Origin: Halovivax cerinus
GTDB lineage: Archaea > Halobacteriota > Halobacteria > Halobacteriales > Natrialbaceae
DNA: 64,000 bases
Assembly (NCBI RefSeq): GCF_024498195.1
Contig: NZ_CP101824.1
Location: forward strand, 2,542,001 to 2,606,000
Direction: 5' to 3'
Below are positions 18,075-25,984 of the stretch, piece after piece. The position numbers and the translations under genes are program-made. Every line of letters begins with the position of its first letter. The first letter of the stretch is position 1. The notes under the pieces were generated by a model that was given only the letters and a program-made list of their open reading frames with translations, did not search any database and had not been told where the DNA came from.

Positions 18075-18356
18075 CGACTAGTTGGCCCCGCTGGCGTTCG
18101 TCGTTTGGGAACTCGGTCGATCACATCACTCGTCCTCAACGGGCCGTTCTCTCGACTGCGAACGGGTGTGGTCGACGAGACGGTGTCGGCGGACGGTCGT
18201 CCGATACTCGTCACTGTACTGGCTGGTACCCGTTGGTTCCCACGACCGACTGAATCGAATTCCGTACGTCTCTGAGTACCAGCCGTCCCTCGCCGGTCGC
18301 ACGCTCGCGGCAAGCCACGTCGTGGGTATTTTCCCCGTCGAACCGGTGGCCACCGC
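18075..18356. other. Intergenic region after secY
   Basis: No gene seen. It should contain the end of the ribosomal transcript; a TATA-like GGTATTTTCC at about 18325-18334 lies at the right distance to serve the following cupin gene. Confidence 0.4.
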
Positions 18357-18866
18357 ATGGAGAAAGTCCGAATCGACGACGTCGAGAACGACGTCCAGCC
18401 CGCAGCGGTGATGCGCCACGTGACGGGACCGCTCGGGGCCTCGGATCTGGCGATCAATTACTACGAACTAGAACCCGGTGACAGCTTCGCGTACGCGTAC
18501 CACCGTCACAGCGTCCAGGAGGAGGTGTTCTACGTGCAATCGGGGGTCGCGACGTTCGAGACAGTGGACGGACCGGTCGAGGTTGCGGCCGGCGAGGTAA
18601 TTCGATTTCCGCCGGGCGAGTTCCAGCGGGGGTGGAACCGCGGCGAGGAACGCGTCGTCTCGCTGGCGCTGGGCGCGCCACTCGAGTACGGGGAACAGGT
18701 GAAGCTCCGGGACTGTCCGGAGTGCGGGGAAGCGACAGACAACGAACTCGACCGTGTGGTCGACGACGATGCACCGGGTGGTGAGGCGACCGTTGCCCGG
18801 TGTTCTCGGTGCGGGATCGAAACCGGTCGCTGGACGAGGGGATCGATGCCCGGCGAGGTTCCCTGA
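18357..18866 (+). CDS. Cupin-domain protein with C-terminal zinc ribbon
   Basis: 169 residues. A single cupin barrel spans about residues 15-105: YELEPGDSFAYAYHRHSVQE holds the metal-binding H-x-H...E pattern, and AAGEVIRFPPGEFQRGWNRG gives the second motif. After it comes a zinc ribbon, CPECGE and CSRCG, separated by about 30 residues. Small cupins are sugar isomerases, oxygenases or sensors; the metal site is present but the substrate is unknown. The C-terminal ribbon is typical of haloarchaeal cupins. It is convergent with the HiPIP gene, 22 bp away. Confidence 0.75.
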   Translation: MEKVRIDDVENDVQPAAVMRHVTGPLGASDLAINYYELEPGDSFAYAYHRHSVQEEVFYVQSGVATFETVDGPVEVAAGEVIRFPPGEFQRGWNRGEERVVSLALGAPLEYGEQVKLRDCPECGEATDNELDRVVDDDAPGGEATVARCSRCGIETGRWTRGSMPGEVP

Positions 18867-18888
18867 TCACTCGACGAACTCGTGCGGC

Positions 18889-19302
18889 TCACTCCGAATT
18901 GGCGCCGCCGAACCCATCGCGAGGTGCCCAGAGTCCACACCAGTCGACCGATCGAACTTCCCCGGCGACGACGGCACAGGCACCGATCGCGTTCCCGTTC
19001 TTATCGTCGATGTAGAACGTACAGTTTCCACAGAGCATCCCGTCCTGTGGACCACACGCGTAGCCCGCTTCGTCTTTGGGGAGGAGCTCCTCAGCCGGTT
19101 GCCGTTCGACCCCGTCGATACTCAGGGCCGTTGCTTCCGCCTCCGGGACGCTCTCGTCCAGCTGGTCCAGGCAGTAATTGGCGGGCTCCTCGGACACGAC
19201 CTGTCCGCTCGTCGGTGTGTTGATACAACCGGCCGTGAGCGAAATCGATCCGCCTGCGGCGAGCATGAGCAATCGCCGCCGGGTTGGTGTCCCGGAGTCC
19301 AT
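18889..19302 (-). CDS. HiPIP-like high-potential iron-sulfur lipoprotein
   Basis: 137 residues. The N-terminus has a twin-arginine-type signal (TRRRLLMLAAGGSISLTAGC) with a lipobox ending in Cys, so the protein is probably exported folded and lipid-anchored. The mature part shows the HiPIP pattern: CGNC, then a Cys 15 residues later (GAC), then a Cys 13 residues further (WCGLWAP), the four ligands of one high-potential [4Fe-4S] cluster. HiPIPs are soluble electron carriers. A minus-strand TATA (CTATAATC on the plus strand, about 19325-19333) supports the ATG at 19302. The nearby oxidase genes suggest the partner, but that is inference. Confidence 0.75.
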   Translation of the reverse strand: MDSGTPTRRRLLMLAAGGSISLTAGCINTPTSGQVVSEEPANYCLDQLDESVPEAEATALSIDGVERQPAEELLPKDEAGYACGPQDGMLCGNCTFYIDDKNGNAIGACAVVAGEVRSVDWCGLWAPRDGFGGANSE

Positions 19303-19539
19303 GCCCTCGCCTACACCGCTCGCCCCTATAATCCCCGCCCGCACCCTCTCCGTACGTGATATGCACCGATCCCTCTCCATCCAGGATTTCGAACCGGTCA
19401 GCGGACGTGAGAACGGGTTATTTGCCCATCGTTGTGGAAGGTGGGCCGTGAATCCTATGATGGTACGTCTTCGTGACCAGCCGACTCCAACGGTCGGTGA
19501 CCGACCGGGACGGTTCGGCCGATCGGAAGGTGAGAGACC

Positions 19540-20871
19540 GTGACCGATCCCGACGAACCGTTCCATCCGCTGGGCCAGGAGTGGGAGGACGAACTGGAAG
19601 ACCTGCTAGACGACACGGAGTACGACACCGACCTCGGACTCGCGATGGCCGAGGATGCGATGCGCGTGACGTCGGGTGACCTCTCCGAGGAGGCGTTTCA
19701 CGAACGGTATCACGAGGCGGTGATGGAGGAGTTCGGCCGGGACGATAGACCGTCGGCCGACGCAGCCGCGGCCAGCGACGAGTCTCGACTCGATTCGTTC
19801 CTGGATTCGGACTCTGGCGGCATCGATAGACGCGGCGTGCTCGCCGCCGTCGGTGCCGTTGGCGCCATATTCGGCTTCGACGGTGTGATGGGCGACGACG
19901 AAACTCGATCCGCCGCCGTCGGAGAAGAGGACGGCGGTACTGACACGGGCGTCCAGTGGGGCATGTCGATCGACCTCGAGGTCTGCGACGGTTGTCTCGC
20001 CTGTATGCAAGCGTGTCAGGAGGAACACCGGTGGAACCCCGGGATGAACTGGATGTACGTCATGGACTGGGAGTCGCCGGAGGAGGAACTCAATTCGGGT
20101 CGTGGCCGTCTCGTCCGTCCCTGCCAGCACTGCACGGACGCGCCCTGCGAGAAGGTCTGTCCGACGACGGCTCGCCACACCAGGGGATCCGACGGTCTCG
20201 TCCTGACGGACTACGACGTCTGTATCGGCTGTCGATACTGTCAGGTCGCCTGTCCGTACGGCGTCAACTACTTCCAGTGGGACGAACCGAACGTTCCGCT
20301 GAGCGATATCGAAGAGGATCATTACTACGACGCCAGGGGACGACCGGTTTCGAGTCGCGCCCCCCGCGGCGTGATGAGCAAGTGTACGTTCTGTCCGACG
20401 AGACAGGACGGCTCACGCGGCCAGGACGCGATCGGGACGACCGCCTGCGAGGATGCGTGCCCACCCGGTGCGATCCAGTTTGGGGACATGAACGACGAGG
20501 AGAGCGATCCACGTCGGTACCTGGACGACGTTCCGCTGGCTCGGATGCAAGCTGCTGCCCCCGATGACGAGGAGTTGCAGACGGCGATCGCGATACTCTC
20601 CGGTGAGCAGGATCCGGCCGAGAATCAGGACGACGGCATGACGGAAGAGCAGGCTCGCCAACTCGTCGACGCGTCGGCGGGTACGAGCGTCTCGACCTTT
20701 CAACTGCTGGCGGACGTCGGGACCGACCCGAACGTCATCTACGTCGGGAACGAACCCGGGCCGCACGCCGAACAGGTTCCTGGCCCGATCAGTTACGAGG
20801 AAGTCGGAATGCTCGACAACAACATGGATCGGCTTGAGGAGGGGACAGTCAGGTTCGAAGAAGCGGGGTAG
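19540..20871 (+). CDS. Four-cluster ferredoxin-type iron-sulfur subunit (HmcB/NrfC/PsrB-like)
   Basis: 443 residues, GTG start at 19540. Sixteen cysteines fall into four [4Fe-4S] sets: CDGCLACMQAC, CQHCTDAPCEKVC, CIGCRYCQVACPYG, and CTFC paired with CEDACPPGAI, the layout of electron-transfer subunits of molybdopterin oxidoreductases and related complexes. The first 65 residues form a helical N-terminal domain typical of haloarchaeal members (DLGLAMAEDAMRVTSGDLSE), followed by an RR-containing hydrophobic stretch near residue 97 that could be a Tat signal or anchor. No catalytic subunit or NrfD-like partner lies next to it, so its redox partner is unknown. Confidence 0.8.
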   Translation: MTDPDEPFHPLGQEWEDELEDLLDDTEYDTDLGLAMAEDAMRVTSGDLSEEAFHERYHEAVMEEFGRDDRPSADAAAASDESRLDSFLDSDSGGIDRRGVLAAVGAVGAIFGFDGVMGDDETRSAAVGEEDGGTDTGVQWGMSIDLEVCDGCLACMQACQEEHRWNPGMNWMYVMDWESPEEELNSGRGRLVRPCQHCTDAPCEKVCPTTARHTRGSDGLVLTDYDVCIGCRYCQVACPYGVNYFQWDEPNVPLSDIEEDHYYDARGRPVSSRAPRGVMSKCTFCPTRQDGSRGQDAIGTTACEDACPPGAIQFGDMNDEESDPRRYLDDVPLARMQAAAPDDEELQTAIAILSGEQDPAENQDDGMTEEQARQLVDASAGTSVSTFQLLADVGTDPNVIYVGNEPGPHAEQVPGPISYEEVGMLDNNMDRLEEGTVRFEEAG

Positions 20872-20938
20872 CGAAGCGGTGTTCGATCCGGCACACCCAA
20901 TTGAAGCGCACGTTCGGTTTCGTCGAGTATCCACCGAC

Positions 20939-21205
20939 TCAGGTGCCCTGGATGGAGTATCCAGCCGCTGCGACCAGCAGGAGTACCATGAAGAACGCGG
21001 TGGCCATCATGTACGAGATCGATCGCGGTTCGTCGATCAGGTGCTGGAACCAGCCGGCGATGAGCCCGATTTTCATAACGGCGAGCACGCCGATGATGCC
21101 GACGAACATTCCGTATCCGAGGTCCAGTCCGTGGAAGGCGACCTTCGCCGTCGCGAGCACGAGAAGCGCGACGTAAATGACCGTGTATTTTCTGATGTCG
21201 CTCAT
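20939..21205 (-). CDS. Cytochrome c oxidase subunit IV-like small membrane protein
   Basis: 88 residues with three hydrophobic segments: YTVIYVALLVLATAKVAF, MFVGIIGVLAVMKIGLIAGW, and MMATAFFMVLLLVAAAGYS. The middle AVMKIGLIAGWFQHL pattern is that of prokaryotic COX4 subunits, which stabilise the CuB site or assembly of heme-copper oxidases. Start chosen at the ATG 21205 because the longer frame upstream has no family similarity. It lies 240 bp downstream of the oxidase subunits on the same strand. Confidence 0.8.
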   Translation of the reverse strand: MSDIRKYTVIYVALLVLATAKVAFHGLDLGYGMFVGIIGVLAVMKIGLIAGWFQHLIDEPRSISYMMATAFFMVLLLVAAAGYSIQGT

Positions 21206-21445
21206 TGACTGTGACTCTGTGAGGGCGTCACTTATAGCTTCCTCATACGCTCGGATGTCGCCACGTCGGGCGGTTTCCGAGGTACTGATCGGAAGCCACT
21301 GGGTCCCTGGCCGGGTCGACTCGACCACGTAATCGGGGTGCGCCTGTTTCGGTCACCGGACACCGATAGCTGGGGAGGATAACGCGTATCGAACGAACGT
21401 CCGTAAAAACGGCGACCGAGGCCCGATTCGACCGGGTCGACCCGC

Positions 21446-24007
21446 CTACAGCAGGTAGAACAGCGGGAAGAGGATGACCCAGACGATGTCGACGAAGTGC
21501 CAGTACAGGCCGAAGTACTCCAGGTGGCGACCGTCTTTCAGGTAGGCGTCGACGGTGTAGACGCGCCAGAGCATGAAGCCGCCGATCAGGAGGCCCATGA
21601 TCACGTGCAGCGCGTGCAGGCCCGTGGTGACGTAGTACAGCGAGTACTCGAGCCCGCTGAACCAGTAGTCTCCGTCGGCGAACTTGCCGGCCCACTCCCA
21701 GCTCTTGATGCCGAGGAAGCCGATGCCGAGGACGATCGTCGCCCCGAGCGTCGCCATCAGCCCTTTCTTGTTCGAACGCTCGGCCATGACGAGCGCGAGG
21801 ATGACCGTGAAGCTCGAGGTGAGCAACACGTACGTGTTGAGCAGTCCTGGCCAGGTGTGGTTCGGGATCGTGTGGAAGGATCCCCAGCCGGACCACAGTC
21901 GCATGAAGACGTACGCGCCGATCGCGGCACCGAAGACGATGACGTCGGACGCGAGGAACACCCAGACGCCGAACTTCGTGGTGTCGATGCCCTCGAACGG
22001 CCAGCGTTCGGCGACCTCTACCGTCGGTGCTTCGAACGGTTCGGTCCCCATCTTGAACAGGGAGGCCAGCAGGAGTCCGAGCCCGGCGATGAACGCAACT
22101 ACGTAGGCCGGTCGGAACTCGGCGGTGTTAGCGACGAACTCCTCGACGCTGGGTGCAGGGACGACGGCCGGATCGAGGTTGTTGATGTAAGCATCGCTCA
22201 ACAGATCGACGATCACGGTATCTAGCCCGGAGAGCCCGGCGAACATGACGAACGTGCTGAGTCCGATCATGAACGGCCAGATGCTGGCGTGATCGACGTG
22301 TTCGTCGTCGTGGCCCGTTTCGGTGGACCCGTGGTCCGCGTCGATCGTTCCGTCGGCGACGGCTCCGCCGTCCGTCGCGACGGTCGTGTCGTCTGCGCCA
22401 CCGTCGGTGGCCGTCTCCGTCGAATCGTCGACGAACTCGAGCTGACCGGACCGGTAGGTCGGCCGGCCGGGCCAGTTGTCGAGCGGCGGCGGCGACGGAA
22501 TCGCCCACTCGGCCGTTCGGGAGAACTTCCACGGGTTGTCCGGTGCTTTCGGTCCGTAGAGCAGGCTCCAGGCGAAGTTCCCGAACATGATCAGGAACGA
22601 GAACCCGAAGACGTACGCGCCGACCGTGGCCGTCTGCTGCCAGAGCAGGTCGCCAGCCTGGTAGTGGAAGACACGTCGGGGCGTCTCCCAGGCGAGGAAC
22701 ATCGGGAAGTAGAGCAGGTTGAACCCGATGAAGTACGCCGCGAAGTGGAGTTTCCCGGTGAACTCGTGATACATCCGTCCGGTGATCTTCGGCCACCAGT
22801 AGTAGATGCCGCCGACGAGGGCGGTGACGCCGGAGACCATCACGTAGTGGAAGTGAGCGACGACCCAGTACGTGCCGCGGAACTCGTAGTCCAGGACGAC
22901 GGCGCCGAGGAAGACCCCGGTGATACCGCCGAGGATGAACAGGACGAGCGCACCGAGGCTGAAGAGGAACGGCGTCGTAAAGCGGACGCGTCCCTTGACC
23001 ATCGTGTAGATCAGTGCGAAGACCATCAGGTCGAACGGTAACGAGATTCCGATGGTCGTCGCCATGTAGAGGGTCTTGATCTCCAGGTTGATCGTCGTCA
23101 GGAACATGTGGTGCATCCAGACCAGGAAGGACTGGACGGCCACGAGGACCATCGCGATGATGACCCACTTGCGCCCGACGAGTCGTCGACCGGTGAAGGT
23201 CTGGAACGTCTCGAACATGAGTCCGAGTGCTGGGAAGAAGACGATGTACACCTCCGGGTGGCCGAAGAACCAGAAGAGGTGTGCCCAGAGTAGCGAGGCC
23301 CCCTGATCGGTCGCGAAGTACTGCGTCAGGAAGACGCGATCGATCGAGAGCAAGAGCAGCGCCGCGAGCAGCGCTGCGAACGCGAACAGCATCATCCAGA
23401 CGGTGAGCAGCCACGACCAGGTGAACAGTGGCATGTTCCAGAGGCCGAGGCCCTCCGCGCGCATCCGGTGGATGGTCGTCATGAAGTTGACCGTCCCCAT
23501 CGTGATCGACATGACGAACATCATCAGTGCGATGATGGTCATATTCGATCCGGCAGTCGCCTCCATAGCCGTCGTGAACGATGGCACGTTGAGCGGCGCG
23601 TAGATCGTCCACCCGCCGCCGAACGCGCCGCCCTGGAAGAACGCGAGGATGAAGAGGATCCCCGAGAACAGGTAGAACCAGTAGCTGAGCGCGTTCAGCC
23701 GTGGGAACGCGAGGTCGTCGGCCCCGATCTGTAGCGGGACGATGTAGTTCGCAAAGCCGGTCGCGAACGGCGAGAGGAACCAGAATACCATGATGAGTCC
23801 GTGCGAGGTGACGGACTGGTTGAACTCGGCCCCGCTCAGGAGTCCCGTTCCGCCCGACTCCCAGAGGTGCGCCCGGAAGATGAGCGCGAAGAGTCCCCCG
23901 AGGAGGAGGAAGAACATCGCCGTCGCCATGTAGAGGACGCCGACGTCCTTGTGGTTGGTCGTCACGAGCCAGCGCTTGAGAGATCTGCGCGGTGGGAGGT
24001 CACTCAT
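21446..24007 (-). CDS. coxAC: Fused cytochrome oxidase subunits I and III
   Basis: 853 residues. The first ~540 are subunit I: heme ligand H69 (TSHGLIMVFW), CuB/Tyr motif GHPEVY at 249-254 with H250 and Y254, the CuB pair WMHH (H299-H300), and AHFHY with H385 and H387. The E in GHPEV assigns it to type A1 heme-copper oxidases. An acidic linker leads to about 250 residues of subunit III, ending in HFVDIVWVILFPLFYLL. The enzyme reduces O2 to water and pumps protons. The start overlaps the CoxB stop. At the position usually holding the K-channel lysine I read SLPFDLMVF, with Met instead of Lys. Confidence 0.93.
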   Translation of the reverse strand: MSDLPPRRSLKRWLVTTNHKDVGVLYMATAMFFLLLGGLFALIFRAHLWESGGTGLLSGAEFNQSVTSHGLIMVFWFLSPFATGFANYIVPLQIGADDLAFPRLNALSYWFYLFSGILFILAFFQGGAFGGGWTIYAPLNVPSFTTAMEATAGSNMTIIALMMFVMSITMGTVNFMTTIHRMRAEGLGLWNMPLFTWSWLLTVWMMLFAFAALLAALLLLSIDRVFLTQYFATDQGASLLWAHLFWFFGHPEVYIVFFPALGLMFETFQTFTGRRLVGRKWVIIAMVLVAVQSFLVWMHHMFLTTINLEIKTLYMATTIGISLPFDLMVFALIYTMVKGRVRFTTPFLFSLGALVLFILGGITGVFLGAVVLDYEFRGTYWVVAHFHYVMVSGVTALVGGIYYWWPKITGRMYHEFTGKLHFAAYFIGFNLLYFPMFLAWETPRRVFHYQAGDLLWQQTATVGAYVFGFSFLIMFGNFAWSLLYGPKAPDNPWKFSRTAEWAIPSPPPLDNWPGRPTYRSGQLEFVDDSTETATDGGADDTTVATDGGAVADGTIDADHGSTETGHDDEHVDHASIWPFMIGLSTFVMFAGLSGLDTVIVDLLSDAYINNLDPAVVPAPSVEEFVANTAEFRPAYVVAFIAGLGLLLASLFKMGTEPFEAPTVEVAERWPFEGIDTTKFGVWVFLASDVIVFGAAIGAYVFMRLWSGWGSFHTIPNHTWPGLLNTYVLLTSSFTVILALVMAERSNKKGLMATLGATIVLGIGFLGIKSWEWAGKFADGDYWFSGLEYSLYYVTTGLHALHVIMGLLIGGFMLWRVYTVDAYLKDGRHLEYFGLYWHFVDIVWVILFPLFYLL

Positions 24008-24975
24008 CAGTTGTCACCACCTGACTCGTTGTTCCCACCGTCGTCGGTCGTGCTCTCGTTTCCATTCGAGCCGTCAGTGTTTCCGCCATCGCTGGTACTT
24101 TCGTTGTTTCCACCATCGGTACCGTCACCATTTCCACCGTCGTCGCTCTCCTGGGCGGCCATGTACTCCTCGAACTCGGCCGGCGTGGAGTCGACCGACA
24201 GGTCTCCGTTCTGGATGGCGCCGAACAGGTCGCCGGTCGCCTGCGATTCAATCGCAGTGGTGTATAGGTCTTCGGAGACGACGATCAAGTCGTGGTTCAT
24301 GCCGCTGTGGCCCCTCCCACAGAGTTCGTAACACTGGACACCGGTGTCGTAGTAGCCCGGTTCCTCGGCTTCGAACCACGTGTGTGAGTTCTCCCCGGGA
24401 ATCGCGTCGGCTTTCACCCGGAACTCGGAGATGCCGAAGGTGTGCCAGACGTCCCTACTCGTCGCGTTTACGGAGACCGGAACGTCGGCCGGAACGACGA
24501 GTTGGTCGAACTCGTTCTCGACGGTGTTCCCCTGGTACTCGTGATTGTAACTGAAGGAGAACGCGCTCGCGTACACCTGGAGATCGACGTACTCGTCGAC
24601 CTCTTCTTGATTTTGCACTTGTACGTCGCCTCCCTGTCCGATGCCGCCCGGGCCCTGTTCGACGAACAGCAGCATTCCGTACGTCCAGATGATCAGCGAG
24701 AGGACGATGATCGCCGAGAGGCCGAACGAGAGGAAGAGTTTCTTGCCGCCCTTTCCACCGACCGGTAGTTCCCCGACCGTCGGCCGACTGTCGGCCTTCG
24801 GATCTGCGACGCCGTCTTCGTCCTTGTAAGCGTACGCGTTGTACATAATGTACAGGACGACGACGATGCCGACCAGCGTGCCGAGCCCCAGGAAGACCTG
24901 GAAGATCAACTCGAACACATCAGCCTGCGTCATCTCCTGCGTCGGGGTCAGTAGTGCTGGATAGATTGTGTTCAC
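24007..24975 (-). CDS. coxB: Cytochrome oxidase subunit II
   Basis: 322 residues with two N-terminal membrane helices (about 20-45 and 85-110) and an external cupredoxin domain. The CuA site is complete: the His in DVWHTFGI and the cluster CYELCGRGHSGM. It accepts electrons from the soluble donor and passes them to subunit I. The C-terminus is a low-complexity Gly/Asn/Asp/Ser tail of about 55 residues. The start is GTG at 24975; an ATG 14 codons later (MTQADVF) is an alternative. Cotranscribed with coxAC. Confidence 0.92.
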   Translation of the reverse strand: MNTIYPALLTPTQEMTQADVFELIFQVFLGLGTLVGIVVVLYIMYNAYAYKDEDGVADPKADSRPTVGELPVGGKGGKKLFLSFGLSAIIVLSLIIWTYGMLLFVEQGPGGIGQGGDVQVQNQEEVDEYVDLQVYASAFSFSYNHEYQGNTVENEFDQLVVPADVPVSVNATSRDVWHTFGISEFRVKADAIPGENSHTWFEAEEPGYYDTGVQCYELCGRGHSGMNHDLIVVSEDLYTTAIESQATGDLFGAIQNGDLSVDSTPAEFEEYMAAQESDDGGNGDGTDGGNNESTSDGGNTDGSNGNESTTDDGGNNESGGDN

Positions 24976-25247
24976 CTCGATTGGATCGTTATCGGACGAT
25001 GTCGTCCGTGTCTACTTATCTATTGGGACTTCACGCGGGCGGTCTTCCGACCGGCGCGCTCGGATACACGGATCGCCCGCTCTGTGAACGTCTGTTGGAG
25101 GGCCCGCTCTTTGTTCTGTCGTTCTCGGTCCGAGGGCCTGGCCCCGGTTTCGATGGTAATCTACCATTTCACGGTCGGACGTACGGCCCGGCGATGGGAT
25201 CGCCGATCTTTCTTTAAGCATTTATGCGGGGCCGGTGAACCGCCTCT
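24976..25247. promoter_or_regulatory. Divergent coxB/adk promoter region
   Basis: The adk side has a strong TATA-like TCTTTAAGCATTTATGC at 25211-25227, about 25 bp before ATG 25248. On the minus strand, bases around 25010-25025 (ACTTATCTATT on the plus strand) could serve coxB. No gene is seen between. Confidence 0.55.
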
Positions 25248-25895
25248 ATGGACCACCCACGGATTCTCATCATGGGCGCACCGGGTGCCGGCAAAGGGAC
25301 ACAGAGTGCGAACATCACCGACGCGTTCGACGTCGAGCACGTTACGACAGGTGACGCGCTGCGTTCGAACGACGACATGGACATCTCGGACCTCGGTCTC
25401 GAGTACGACACGCCACGCGCGTACATGGATCGCGGCGAACTGGTTCCGGACGAGGTCGTCAACGCCATCGTGGAGAAAGCGCTTGCGGACGCTGCTGGCT
25501 TCGTTCTCGACGGCTATCCGCGAAATATGGACCAGGCGAGCGAACTCGAGGACATGACCGAACTCGATGTCGTCCTCTCGCTCGAGGTGAGCGAGGACGA
25601 GTTGATCGACCGACTCACCGGCCGGCGGGTCTGTGCGGATTGTGGTGCGAATTACCACGTCGACTTCGATCCGCCGGAAACCGACGGCGTCTGTGACGAG
25701 TGCGGCGGCGACCTGATCCAGCGCGACGACGACACCGAGGAGACGGTCACGGATCGATTGCGCGTGTACCACGAGAATACCGAACCGGTGATCGAGTATT
25801 ACGCCGAACAGGGACGTCTAGAGCGCATCGACGGCGAGCAGACAGCGGACGCGGTGTGGGACGACATCAGGGAGACGATCGAACGGGCCGCGTGA
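25248..25895 (+). CDS. adk: Adenylate kinase
   Basis: 215 residues of the long, zinc-containing Adk class. The P-loop [10 protein letters not shown] is at residues 9-18, [16 protein letters not shown] is the NMP-binding core, and the lid holds a zinc knuckle (CADCGANYH, then CDECGG). It catalyses ATP + AMP = 2 ADP. In many haloarchaea adk sits between secY and a DUF106-cmk-truB block; here neither neighbour is present. It has its own TATA box. Confidence 0.95.
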   Translation: MDHPRILIMGAPGAGKGTQSANITDAFDVEHVTTGDALRSNDDMDISDLGLEYDTPRAYMDRGELVPDEVVNAIVEKALADAAGFVLDGYPRNMDQASELEDMTELDVVLSLEVSEDELIDRLTGRRVCADCGANYHVDFDPPETDGVCDECGGDLIQRDDDTEETVTDRLRVYHENTEPVIEYYAEQGRLERIDGEQTADAVWDDIRETIERAA

Positions 25896-25984
25896 ACGCG
25901 GCCACCACGGGCTCTTGCAGTGTCGGGTCGTTCTGCGGCGTGTCGATCGAAGGGGGACAGTGGATACGGGGTAGCCTCAGAACC

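Noticed and set aside
22128-23612. 494-residue minus-strand frame within coxAC
   Set aside because: It is an out-of-frame shadow of the clearly coding CoxA-CoxC fusion and is Arg/His-rich with no motif.
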